Assembly (NCBI RefSeq): GCF_031877795.1
Contig: NC_133933.1
Coordinates: 821,001-885,000, forward strand
From: Strix aluco
Taxonomy: Eukaryota > Chordata > Aves > Strigiformes > Strigidae
Reading direction: 5' to 3'
DNA: 64,000 nucleotides
The notes below the pieces were generated by a model. That model was not told the DNA's origin, made no database searches, and saw only the letters and a list, made by a program, of their open reading frames with translations. Positions within the stretch are counted from its first letter, which is position 1. Each line of letters starts with the position of its first letter. Positions 28,301 to 53,402 of this stretch are shown piece after piece. The position numbers were made by a program, and so were the translations under genes.

Positions 28301-31300
28301 CCCACTCACGTCACCCTTGCACGCACGTGAGCTTCCCTGCAGGAGTGACACTGGGAGCTTTGAGTTTTGTGGCCAAGTGTGCAAAAAGAAATGTAAAAAA
28401 TCCAGGTTTCCTCTGTAGTCTTGCTTTGTGGGTATGTGCTGTGTTACAGGCTTTAACTGCATGGCTGCAGAATGTTTCTCAAATGCACTATAATCAGCAT
28501 TTTCTAAAACCTTAATTGCATGAGTTTCATCTTTTTTTTTTTTTTCCCCCCGAGCTGTTTTACTTCCTGCAGACTGTGCTGAGGCTATGATGCCTGCCTG
28601 GCAGTAGCATATGGTCAGCTCTACATATAACAGCAGTACAGTGCAAGATGCTGATGGGCACCAGCAAACACACAGCCTCTAAGGAGGCTGTGCAGAAAAA
28701 AATGATCACAGAAAATCCTCTCTTCCCTCTGCTTTGTGCTCTGAAAAGGAGTTTGACTTGCCATGCCACAAAATTTTGGGGCTAGAGCTGATTTTTTTGA
28801 CCCTGGGAAGGATTTAAAGCCTCCATAAGGTTGTGAGCCTCTTGCCCTGAGCGGCTGAGCTGGAATAAAACTGAATTTCTTGGCTGACTCTGGAAGGTTT
28901 GGGGATTGTTGGCCCCTGCAGCATGATCCTTGGCCAGGGCTGGCCCCGAATACCAGTGGCTCCTGTGCCTTGCTTACAAGCAGGAGGGAATATGCTTTTG
29001 AGGATTGCAGTTAAATACTGCTGAGGGTGCATTTGTGAAGATTTCGGGTCTCTATTCAGCACCTGCCTTTTACTGGGTGGGTGTTAGTTAATGTTTTCTG
29101 GTTTTCTAATGTTCTGTGACCAGGCAGCTGGTGATGGCACCTCCTAGCCTGACCCTTGTAGCCTGTCAGGACATGTGCTGCAATCCCAAAATGCCTGAGG
29201 GGGGCTGGGAGCTGGTGGGAGCCCACCTGTGTGTCCACTGCCTTGTGTTGCTGATGGCAGAAGGATGAGATGTGTGCCCGGTTGTGCTGGTTTTGGCAGG
29301 AATAGAGTTTGGTCTCAGTGCTGAGAAAATGTCAGAGCAAAGGCTTGCACAGATTTATTCTTGGTTGGGGAAATGTACAAATCTTGGTTACAAAATCAGC
29401 AGCGCACATGTTTGTGCGTAGGAAAATGAAGTATTAGTGTATGCACTTCCACCATAACTGTGCCTCCAAATTGAGTTAATTATCAATACACTTCCTCAGC
29501 CCTCCTGATCCCCAGAGATTTTCCTGTACTAAATGAAAACGTGCGCCTCGTTCCTATTGTCTGAGTTAGGTGGAATAAAACCTGCCCAAAATAATACTGT
29601 GGAGGAAAGTTTCAGTTGTGATTTCTTGTGATGAGCTTTGCCGTATAACATCCTTAAACTCCGTTATCACAATTAAGTTTGCTTTAGTTTTTTGTGCTTT
29701 TATTAGATATTTTATTCAGTTAATTTACTTAGTGGAGTTCCTGAATATGCAGTTTTAATGTTCCTGGTTTTGCTAACCTTCTAAAAACAACTTCAGCAGG
29801 TATTTTGATATTTAAGAGCTTCACAAATGTAAGGAACAGCACTCTTTTATTTTTTTTTTGTTTCATGATGAAGACACTGGAGATGTGAGCGAACTAATGA
29901 TCTGTATAATTATAGTACAGGTTGACGTGCAAACTATTCTTCACCAGTTGCTGTAAAGCCAGTGCTTTCTGCCTTTGCTGGTCCAGAGACCTGAGCATAG
30001 GCTCATGGAGGAATTGATTACAGTTGCAAAATTTTCTTGTAAAACTTTTTTCCTTGTAAATATATTCTTTGCACCAATCCAGTGCTGATTCAGTTATAAA
30101 AGTTTTTGTATTTAGAGGAAACTTCTTCCTCGTTATGGGTAAGCAACAGCCCTTCTCACAGGTCCCAGACCTGGTCTGGTACAAACTGATTGTATAGGCA
30201 AAATCTGTGTATTACTGTTGCCATCTTCATGATTTCTGGTCTCCAATCTTTGTTGTCTCTGGATCACGGCAAACAGATGGTGTTCAAGTTTTATTTGAAT
30301 ATTGGAAATGAGGCAAAATGAATTCAGCCATCACTAATAAGAATAATGCCAAACCCTCAGGAAGTTTCTTTCCTCCCCTGCTTTTCCATAGTCTTGTTTA
30401 TACCTTACTTTGTTACACAGTTGTGTTTCATCTGAATGGTTTAACTGATGGCTTTGGAGATGCACCTGCAATTTTTGTGTGTGTTTCGTGAGCTGAGTCA
30501 CAATGATCACGGTTACTGTGCACACAAGTGTCCCTTTAGATCTGTCCATCTTGTTGGTGCATACAGAAATGTACATAAATTGGATTTAATGCAGAAAAAC
30601 GCGTCGCCATAAAACAGAGTTCCTGTTCTGGCTAGGTAAATGCAGCATTTTAATTGAATTTGATTTGAGCCCAACCAGTTGTGTATTAGTAATTGTTTTC
30701 CTCACAGCAGTAACCAGCAACAACTGCAGGCATTGAGCTTTATATGTAATCTAATTTTTGGAAAAATTGTTTAGCAATTAACGCTAATAGCTGGCTGATA
30801 CTTGCATAGCATCCAAGTTCAGCTGTACATTTGCCTTTCACAGAGCAGACTTGCAAACAAGATCTGGCACCCAAACAGGCCTGTGCTAGACTGAAATCGT
30901 TCATGTGTAGTCAGATAAGTAAACAAATAAGGAATTTGGAGACTTCTTAGATTATTGAATTTTTTTCATTTGGTATCTGCCTTTTAAACTTGGAGCCGCC
31001 CAGGATGGACTTGAAACTAAGCTTTTAGGCTTAAAAGCTCATTTATTTATTTCTAGGGTATGTTATTGGTACTCGTAATAAACTAATGGGATTTAATAAA
31101 CCCAGAACAGTTTCAAAAGGGGGAAACTATTCTTCAGTGTGATGGACGTATTTAAGCAATCAGGTCCTATACGCTTTGCTGTCAGGTTGATGCCCCTGCA
31201 GAGTCAAGCTATATGGCACTGATTACTCAGTTCTGCTCTTCAGTGAAACGTCATTTCCTTGAATTATCCCTTTGATGTTTCAAAGTCCCAGAAAAGGTGT

Positions 31301-34300
31301 GTGAGCACTGAAATGGGAATAAATGCCTTGGCAAGGGTGACACAAGGTGAAAAGGGGAAGCGGCAGTACATGGGCTGTGCTGGCTCCTGAACTGCAGAGC
31401 ATAGAAAATGCTCAAAATATCAGATGTGTAAGTTGAAATCGCCTCAAGGCAGCTTAATCTTATATGGGAGGAATTGGCATAGTGCATAAACCAAGCAGAA
31501 ATGGGCCTTGGCAGAAGCGAAGGAGCAGCAGTGTCTCCGGGACAAGTTGTTCTGAACAGTTTATCGCTCGTGTGAGCTCACGCTTGCTGCGTTGCTGACC
31601 TGGAGGACGTGTCTCCTGGTTTGATCTCAGCCTGATATTGTCCTTGGTGGAGCAGTCCTGCGCTTTATTCGAAACTGAGACGGCCTTTCAGGGAAATCCT
31701 TGACAGCTGCTTTCTGCCCGGGCTTTGTGGTGGTAGGGAGGGCTGTGGCACCATCCCCAGGATGGTGGAGGCAGGCAGCAGAAGCAATCTTAAAGCTGGG
31801 AGGGGAAAGAAAACAGTTTAATGAAAATAATGCTCTGTCAAATATAGGTCATCCTGTGCTTTTTGTCTTACCCCCCTGTCACCCCCAGGCATGATGGGGT
31901 GGGCAGGTTTCACAGTGGTCTGTACATCCCAATGTTCAAATTAACTTGGGCGGTTTGGTGCCTCAGGACTCATTTCTGCTTTGTGATTGCTTCATGCTGG
32001 GACGTTGTGGTGGGGTTATTTGGGGGAGAATTAAAAGCTTTTTTGTTGTTCTTCTGGATGGTTTTTGGCGCTGAGAAAACCTGTAGCTCTTGCAAAACGT
32101 TCAGCATCTCTGAACTTAAACACTATCGTAACATCAGACCTCACTGGATTTTGGCTTGAGGCTTGCATCCGGAAGTATTAAAACACTTGTGTTAGACAGG
32201 AATGTTACCCTCGATATAAATTTCCATATAAAAACCTCTACTTGTAGTTTCTCCATATATTCCCCCTGTTTGTCTCACCCTTCTTTCTTTTTATTGCTGT
32301 TTCTGCTTGGCAAACACCACCACAGTCCTAACTGTGTGTCAGCCTTCGAGGGAACTTCTGCAGGGCGATGAGGTTTTAAAAATAAAAGAAAAAATATTTT
32401 TTTAGGCTTCCTATGGACTCTCTAGGGCTTTCTGCCCCCTTGTCTATGCCTGATGAAGGAAAAGTGTGAGCAGCAGGATGAGGCTTTGAGTTGGGGGTAA
32501 TATGGACAGGGAAACCCACAGACTTCTCCCGGTGCCTGGGTGGCCACAGCTGGGGCTCTACCTTCTGCTATGGGGTACCCTGTCCCTGCCTGGTCTCCCC
32601 TGCACCCTCCCAGTCCCCCTGCCATGGACAGGATGGCATTTACACCTTTAAAACCTCCTCAGCTCTGTACTGGCGAAGGGCTGTGTGGTTGTTGGCTCCA
32701 GCCTCGGTGCTTCAGGGCATGATTTCAACCATGTCTATGGAGACCAATTTTCAACATCAAAACAAACCAGTGTAAGTGGAATTTATATTACCTTTTAAAA
32801 ACGCAAGTCAACAGAGCTGAGGACTCTGCTTCGACGAAGCCTCTTGGGTTTGTTCAGGGAATTACTACAAATATTTTACATCCTTTTTGAGACTCCAGGC
32901 AACCTCAGGAAGTGTCTGCTGAGGACAGCTGTTGAAATACCCCAGGTTGCATAGCTGATTGGGGGATTTTTGGGCCTGTGGGGTGTGAAAGCACTCCCTT
33001 GTCACCAAATATCCTACACTGCTTGAAAGCGGTCTTAATTTTCAGAGCCAGGCTGAGCTTTCTAAACATCTAGATAGTATTTTCTTCCCCCTGAAGAACA
33101 GTGTTTTCAGCTTGGGTGATGGTGATCGAGCAATTGCGCAAAAGCCTTGGTTGCAAGTGCATGAGTGTGTGCAAATTTGGGTAAGCCCAAAGGCAGGGAA
33201 ACAATCTACTGTCCAGAGATGGAAAATATCCCTGCAGCAATGTCACAACAGTGGAAGGGTTGAATTCAGATAAGAAAAAGCTGCAGTGGAGGATGTGTCC
33301 GGATGCTGCTCGAAGCCCATTGAAGAGGCAGGTGAGAGTGGGCTGGGGGTGCTCCACCCCCTCTGAAAGGTGCCTTGAGCACTTGGTGCTCCGACTGAGT
33401 ATCTTGGAAACTCAGCAATAAATGCTTGAAGTCAGAATCTGGAAACTTTACAAATGTGGGTTTGTTTTTTTTTCCCAAGCTGGTTAGAGGTTATGCCATC
33501 TCCCACAGTATGGGGAAGAGAAAGATACACCAAGCTACTGGACTGAACATTTGAAAATAGCATGGTTTAGGAATTTTGGCCTAGGTACAAGCATCAAATT
33601 ATGTCAAGAGGAATAGTGACTTAACTGTTCACTTGATGATAGGAGAAGGCTGTGCCAACAAGCTGCCAGCTTAGAGATGTGTTTTAATTATCTTGGTACC
33701 TTGCAGGCAGGTGGATTTGAGTGGGATGTTGGTACTGGCTGGATCCTTGTTTCTTTACATACCAGCAGTGCATGTATGTATCGTACATCTGTAATGTGTG
33801 TGTGCGCATAATCTTTCAGGAGAGTTTTATTTTCATCTTCAATTGCCATGATGTGAATGTGGTGCCTCTCTAGCTTTTCTTTGCACTTGCTTGCAAACAG
33901 CATTTGTGTGAAGTGCAACTTGCAGCTTGACAAGAACATCACTGTGGCACAAGAACATCTTAATTTCTGCCAATTCCAAAAATGGGGGAAAATTCTTAAA
34001 CTGAGGAAGAAAACGGATTTCTGAAAAATGTTTACTTGTGATGGAACTGGGAAGCTTTCAAGATGGTACGATGGAAGTTATAACAGCCAACAATGCCTCT
34101 ACTGTATAGCAGTGGGGAAGGAAGGGTGATTGGAGAGGGGGAAGCTTCCTGATAAAAGTGGGAAGCTGAACCGTGGCCAGTTTGCCTAGAGACAGAGTGG
34201 TCTCTCTGTGATGCTCTTGCAAAGGTTTCACTGTGGTTTCAGTCTGATGTTTCCCAGCACTAGAGAGGAAAATGATGCACGAGTCTGGCTTGCAGTAAGA

Positions 34301-37300
34301 CATAAGCATATGTCAGCTTGATCTGCTCTGTTTTTGCAGAAAACAGAAGAAACTGTGACCTTTTGATATATTAGAAGAAACTGTTGCTTGATTGTCCATG
34401 AAATTTTAGTGCTTTATTGGAGATGTTCACTGTATAATTTAGGTCTTCCCTCTTCAGCATACCGAAGCAAAGGCAGAAATCTTCCGACCCCATTAAAGTT
34501 TCATGTTACTATTTTGATCCTCGTGATTTGGTTTTTAGTACAAAATCACCATCCTTGCAGTGAGCGCTCGGCATGTTGCTTCATGTTTTCCACTGCCTAC
34601 CTACCTTTGCCAGTTTTTAAAGCTCTGATGAAACAAAACAGCCCTACTAAATATTGGGGGGGCAGTCTTTAGACCAACCCTGAGTTGCAGAATTGTCTGG
34701 AACATGGTTCATTAGACGTTGTGAAAGCAGCAAACACAAACTTCAGTGTCAGGCTTTGAATCTCTTCAAGGGTCAATTCATGTCTAGTAACTGTGTCCAG
34801 GAACAACTCTCCTAGAAACACAGTTATTTGCAATGATCCTGCTACCTTTCCCCACACAGTGCCTTTAAACTGGGCAGAACTTAAATTTTTGTCCCTTGAA
34901 GGGTTTGGGGTTTTTTTGCAAGTGTTTCCTGCTCATGGAGTTTGCTTTAATGCTCTTGTGGCCACTGCTGAGCTGAGTGTGACAGCTGGTCACCAAACCC
35001 AGAGCCAGCAGTTCACCATGGACTGACTATGGCAGCCACACAAAAACATTACTAATGCAAACGATGGACGTGGCATCAAAATGCTTCGTGCAGGCTGCCT
35101 CCCTTTTTCTTTTTGGTGTGATTTTCAGGTTTTAGACATTTGACATCATAACACTGTGCTGATGGTAGAGCTGCTGGCAAAGGTGTGTAACAGCTTGGGA
35201 GCTACTAATAGCAAACTGCAAATGCTTTCCGTGTGCCTGCAGGTGCCAGGGCAATAGCCCTTGTCCAGGACAGCCATATATTTAATGGGTCTTGGGAGGC
35301 TTTTCTGTGAATTTGTGCAGTTATTTTTCAGACAGATCTGAGGTTTAACATTCCCAACATCCTGCCCTAAGAATGGGTCTGGGGGATGAGACCCAAACTG
35401 CATGGTTTGTTCAAGATGTAGTGGACTTTCACAATGGTGGAAATGTTCAGCTTCATTTTCTGCTCTGTCCCCAGTTATTCCTGATGCTGGATTTGTGTTC
35501 TGGAGCTGTGGTTTTCTTTGAGTGGTCTGTCATAACCTTGACACTATCCTCTTGAGAGTTGGTAGTCAGTTAAATAAAGCTGGGATAACTTTCTTCTATG
35601 TGCATCAGTTTTTACATTTATCCCCTTTGGTTTTATTTGGTATTATTTGCTCAATATTTGGAGCTCTGTAAAGGCCCCATTTTCCAGAGGATGCTCATCT
35701 TTACCGGAACAACTGGATAGCATTAGCAAAATTTGCTGCTTCCCCCTCTTCTATCCACTTCTTAGAGGCAGGTCCTTTGATATGCCTGTAAGAACAGCTC
35801 TGGCACCCTGGTATTGGCAAGTTCCTCCTCCAGGAACATGATAGAAAGTTTCACTTCATTTTTCTGCCATGGCATTATCTTTTCTACTTATTCCCCTAAT
35901 GCGTGGGTCACCTCTTGGCCTCATCAGCCTCCTGGGAGATGGCTTCTGCTGTGCTTGGAAGAGGCTTGATTCGCTAGTCCGGGCGTTTGCAAGTTGCTCC
36001 TTTGGCCTGCCTTGTTTGTTTTTACGTGTGACCTTCCAGATCTCAGGAACATTTCTATTTTCCTCATTCATATACAACCTCAGCTTCTCAGAGGATGACT
36101 TATTGATTTTAATAATGCCTTTTACCCTGCTGTTTTGGTATGTTGGCTTCCCCTCTGCAGCCCTTACTCTGAGCTTCCAAAATCTGTTTGTTTTCCTAGT
36201 TTCCATGCCGCCTGCAAGAATTTCGCTCTTTTGACTTCCCACTTGGGTGTTTGTTGTATATATTCGGTATAGGAAACATTCCTATATATTGCACATAGAT
36301 ACTCCAGAAACACTCAAAGTGCAAGAAGAAAATGTGACCCTCAAGAGGAGGTGGTCACAGGTTCAGATGATTCTGGAGTGGCATCAGCAGGATTTAGACC
36401 TTGAGGTGTCTGTAACTTTCATGATTGTGGTTTCAGAGTTAAACAGCATAAATATGTTACTTTTCTCAACCCAGCTGGCAGGCTGCTAAATTTGAAAGCC
36501 TGTCTGTATGCTTGCTAGGGTGTATGGATGGGGATGGTGCATGGCCCTGCATAGGGAGTTTTTGTAGACCACAACTGCAGAGGCTTTAGAGGGTATCTTG
36601 GGGGGGCGGGGGGAAGTTTCATTAAAGCTGTGCAGTGAAGTGCACCAGAGTGTGTGTTTGCAGGACAGGAGCTGCTGAAGTGCTTAGCTGAGAGCTGCAC
36701 CTTTCACTTGCAAAGGTCTGATCTGAAGCATGTTAGTGGGAATGTTTCCCCTGTTTGAATATATATGTACTGTGTGTTTATGTAGAGGTTAGAAAAATAT
36801 TATATTAAAATAAAAAAAATATTAATTATCCAGATGTATTTCTGGGAGGGAGCAGAGATGCCGAATGCTGATGTCCCTGCTGGGCCTGTTGGGATTCTGG
36901 ATCAGAAAGTAAAATACCTTCTCAGGTGAGAGCAGAAACAGCATGTGACTGACAGTGTGACTGTGTTTACAAACCAAACCCAGAGGTCACTTAAATCCAG
37001 TGTTTTGCTCTGCAGGCAGCATTGCTGTGTGTCTTGGCCACACAGCCCCTAATCCAGTATCAAGGTGTTTTCTGAGATACCAGAGAATAAACCAGGGGAA
37101 GCCTTTAGTACTACTTTGTCATATTGTTGTGGAACAACGTTTGCAGATTTTTTGCTGAGCAAATATATACAACAAACAGCAGGCTTTAACAAGAGTTAAC
37201 TCTGAGATCATGTTAAAAAAAATTACTTGTTCAATGTACATAATCTATATCAGTATAAAATCAGACGGTATTTTTTCCCATGCAAAAATGACAAAAGCTG

Positions 37301-40300
37301 TTGTACTGTCCTTCAAATTTGCTTTGGCAACTATAAGCCAACTCTATTTTATTAAACAGCTCTCTTTCCTCCTAATATATACAGAAATGTTTGCAGTATA
37401 AACATCTTAACTAGACATCTGCTTTTCCCCAGATATAAAACACAGTTAACTTTTTGCCCTGTTTCTGTTCACTGGGGCTGATAACTTTTTCTGCTGGCCA
37501 GATGAAATAAAATTGATTTTTGTACCAGATGCAGCACAGTTCAGTTTTGCATTACGCAGGTGTTCCCCCAGCTGGGAAGTGTGGAAACGTGCCATTTTGC
37601 TGAGATGATGGTGAGGTTTAGAAATGTGAGGGCGTTAAAAATAATTCTCTGTGTTAACAGTGGGCTTTGTCCCTGGTGGGCTCCATATGCCGAACAGCTG
37701 ACTGGGGCAGCAGCTGTTCTATATTTTAATAGGAGAGTTATAAAGTTAGAAACATGGATGATCATTCAAAACATAAGCAACTCTTTGCAGTCATGGCAAC
37801 GGGATTCAACAATAAACTTGCATTTGTGAGCCTTCCAAACAAAATAATCCCACTGCACTGTGTTCAGGTGGTCTCGGGGAAGTGAATGAACTTGCATTTC
37901 TATTTCCTAAAGTTCTGTTTGCTCAAAGTCCTATTTTTTTTCTTTTTTCTCTCCCTGTTTTCTATTTGAGAAGATATTAAACTTCGCATGTGATCCTGAT
38001 TTAGATTCTTTTCCAGCAGTGACAGAGATTTATATGAGAATCTTTCTTGGAGCGTGTTACTGATAATGGTCATGCCGGTAGGATATAGCGACGGCTGAGC
38101 AAACACTTTGCTCTCATACGCTTTCTTGGGATTTCAGCGTCCCTTTTTAACCCAAGTAGCTGTTCATACTCTTGTCGTATGTTTGCTGCAGTTCCATATC
38201 CTTTGCAAGGAACAGACAAAGTCTTGCTTTCCTGGAGAATCGGATGAACCTGTGGGTTTCCCTCCTAACAGCGTGCAGGTTTTCTGGCACAGCACACAGT
38301 ACAAAAGCTCTCCTTGTTCAGGCTCCGAACCATCCTCTCATTTTGATTATGGGCTTTTCGGGCACGCTCATGCTCGATCATGTACCGCACCCCTATCCAA
38401 AACAATACCAACCACCCCTTCCAATTTCTGCACAGCCCTGCTGTAGTCCCTGGCTTGCTCTGCTTGCCTGCTTGTGTTTTGGTTTGGAGGGGCTGCTGTT
38501 ATTTCAGCTCCCCACTTCCATAAAAGTGCCACGATTCATGTCATGCATGGAGAGCGGTTCCCACACCCGGGGACTGCGTTGAGGTCTCAACCAACTTGTC
38601 GCAATATAAGGGCAAGCAGCTGAATCTCTGCTTCTGAGCTGGGTGATAACATCTGGCTTGGCTAGTTTGGGCCCTAAGTGGTCTTACATAGACCTGAATA
38701 TTGCAAACAGACTGGGAGCGGGGTGGTTGGCGGAACAGTATGTGACAATAAGATGGGTTAAGCCAAGTCTAAGAGCACGATGAGATGTGCAGGAATGAGC
38801 AGGCTGAATGTGAGCTGGGCGTGTGTACAAGCTACCACTGCCTCTGTTCATGCCATTTGAAAAGGATGTAAAGGTTGTTGTTCTCTCTGTAATGATCAAT
38901 TTTGAGTCATTGTGAGATAAGCAGAGATTTAAAAGGAAGGTTTAAAAGTGCTGGTGATGAAACTGGTGTAAATACTGGCAGAGCATGAAGGTAGAGTAAA
39001 TCCTTGGGGCAGAGCCTGGCAGCTTGGGGATGCTGGGGATGACTTGTGGCTGCTTAATTCACTGCAGGGAACAGTCTGGTGCCCTGCAAGTCCCAGGACT
39101 GAAGGAGGCAAAGACACTTCAGCCTCCTCTGGGCACCTATCAAGAGAAAACTGCCTACCTTAAACCTAGAAACAACAAAACCAGTTGTTTCTCGGAACGT
39201 GTAATGCTGAATGACACAATTTTGGAAGTTAAACGTCAGTGTAAAAGAACAGTGCTGAGGCTGGGGGTAGAGAGGGGGATGCTTGAGAGCCAGCACAGCT
39301 CATTTGTGAGGAACGACTACATAGAAAATGTTGACAAACTAAGTACAGAGGTGAGCATGTGCTGCTTACCACAAGAATTGCAGGAGGAGGAGGAGGTCAG
39401 AGGCATTTTGCTCAGTCCATGTGTGGGATGAGGAGCTGCCTTTCAAACCAACTGGACTTGTAGCGATTATGAATGGGGAGGAATCCCTCTGGGGAGAGGA
39501 AGGAGCTTCCTACAAGCCAAACGATAGCAGAGTTTTCACCATGGAAAACACCAATTAAATCCCTCTACAAAGCAACTGGGTTTGTATTGGTGAGCTCCTC
39601 TTTGCAGAGAGGGATGAAGGCTACCTGGGGTCTCACCCCACAGCTCTGGGGCCCCAGGCAAAGAAAATGCAACCCAGCGCCAGCACTATTTTTTGGCCTA
39701 TGTTACAACCATGTGCTCTGACCCTTTTGGCAGATGAAATATTTGTTTAAAGCCACAAATGACTGCCTGAAGGAATGATCATTGGATAATGGGGTCCTGC
39801 TCTGCAATTTGTCTGAGCGTGGGGGATGTGTCACCCTAACCCAGAGCGGTTGTGGCCTGTTCTGAGTTCTATTCTGGAGTGCATTTTTGCTGTCTTGCCA
39901 TGCAGGACCTCTGGATGCCAAGTTCTCTGGCTATGCTCATTGCTTCTTTGGGCACATCCCCTGAAAGCAATCACTGAGGGTCATTGACATAATAAATATG
40001 AATCTGTGGGTCTGCACCACAAGAAGTTTTTTTGTGTATAATGTAGTCACTATTTACAAGTATTTTCTATAAAAAATGAAATTGAAGTAGAAAAGAGGGT
40101 CCTTCCTGTAAATCAGGAACTAACTGGCAATGTGTGTTGGTGTATTTTTCCTTTTTTTAAATGTCAGTAAAACTAAAACTCAGTAGGTAATACATTAGTC
40201 CTTCTACAAAGGAATTGTGTTTTCAGTCTTCTGTGAACTAATACTGTGTGGATCGAGATCTGGGTCATTCTGACTCTGCAGAACTCGATGGGGCTTTGAG

Positions 40301-40360
40301 TCCCGCAGTAGCTGACAATTCAGTCCTCTAATGCAGCTAATAAACTACCTGAAAAAAGAC
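22391..40360. other. Intergenic DNA between PNPT1 and EFEMP1
   Basis: About 18 kb without a recognisable gene. The longest open frames are 125-136 codons, at 28138-28515, 35856-36242, 38172-38582 and 39024-39431. Their products have no domain I recognise and their number is close to what chance would give. Homopolymer runs occur, for example T at about 28531-28545. G+C is somewhat higher around 31.5-33.4 kb without a CpG island. No EFEMP1 or PNPT1 exon is found here. Confidence 0.6.
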
Positions 40361-40383
40361 TAAATACAATATGGTAAGAGATC

Positions 40384-40389
40384 TTTATT
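40384..40389 (-). terminator. EFEMP1: Candidate distal polyadenylation signal of EFEMP1
   Basis: TTTATT on the plus strand is AATAAA on the gene strand, in the last part of the presumed UTR. A second candidate, 40931-40936, could give a shorter isoform. Confidence 0.5.
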
Positions 40390-40930
40390 AAAAATTTTGT
40401 ACATCAAAGGATTAACTACTACATTTTAAACAAGAAATAAGATTTTACATATTACAAAAGATGTTATTAGTTCTTGAATTAGAAATAAATTTTATGAACA
40501 CTGTACACGATACATCTGAGTTGTAAGAGCAGGAATAGGACTGAGTGCCTGAAAATGATATAACTTAATAAGCAAATGCACTCAATTCTTAGTATACAAC
40601 ATAGTATTTCTGGGAAAAAAGCATGTTAGCTTCTGTCTGAAAATGCCGTATCCCTCTAACCAGTAACTACCAACAGTGTTCTCAGGAGAAAGCACGGACA
40701 CATGTGCCCTGCGTGGTGATTTTTTTTTATTTGAAGTTTCTTTTGTTGTTGGAGAAATTTTCTTCCTATGGTCTATTTTTCTTGGAGAGAGCAGAATGTT
40801 ATTTCGCGGTGCGGTTAACGCAATCTGCATGTACAAACCCAATGCAAAACATTTCTCGCAATGTAACTTTACCTTCAACCCAGATTAGAAAAACCAACTG
40901 ATAACTCATAAATGTCTACAGAAATAGATT

Positions 40931-40936
40931 TTTATT
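40931..40936 (-). terminator. EFEMP1: Candidate proximal polyadenylation signal of EFEMP1
   Basis: AATAAA on the gene strand about 500 bases after the stop codon. It may be used for a short 3' UTR, and competes with the distal signal near 40384. Confidence 0.35.
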
Positions 40937-41436
40937 GACTGTTATCTTTTGTTACAAAGTAGTTAAAAAGAAGAAATATATTTTAGCTTATCAGATAACC
41001 ATTACTTTGTATCGTTCATACTATATCATTTTATTCTCTTTGAGATTGTCAGTGTAGCTGCATTAGAATTTAAAATAAAAACAACACAGAAGATCACCTT
41101 TTGATTGCATGATCTATTTGGCTAGGAAGGGTGTGTGAAGTTTTACAGGATAGTATGAACATACAGTTCTCATAGAAAAGTGTAGTATGTATCTAGTCCA
41201 AGAAAGGTAATAAAAAAAATTTAAATCTTTATACAGAAAGTGACAATGCCCATGTTATACTATGGAACACATCTACTAATTTTGAATTACAGGTGTAATG
41301 TGTGGATTAAAGATATCGATTTACTAAACAAATTTTTAAAAAAGAGAGCAAAATCTATAAATAAAATAGTAAGTGCTTTCTTTAAGATAATATTCTTTGG
41401 CTGCTTTAAGTGCCAGTGAAGGGTTATTGAAAACCA

Positions 41437-53402
<11,966 letters not shown>

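Larger units (their letters stand above)
40360..41436 (-). other. EFEMP1: EFEMP1 3' UTR (putative extent)
   Basis: AT-rich sequence after the TAG stop. On the gene strand AATAAA signals occur at 40931-40936 (about 500 bases past the stop) and at 40384-40389 (about 1,050 bases past the stop). The distal one would give a UTR near the length of the main mammalian EFEMP1 3' UTR. The exact cleavage site is inferred. Confidence 0.55.

Noticed and set aside
28531-28550. T-run followed by C-run, possible minus-strand retroposed tail
   Set aside because: No adjacent sequence resembles a cDNA or SINE; low-complexity tract only.
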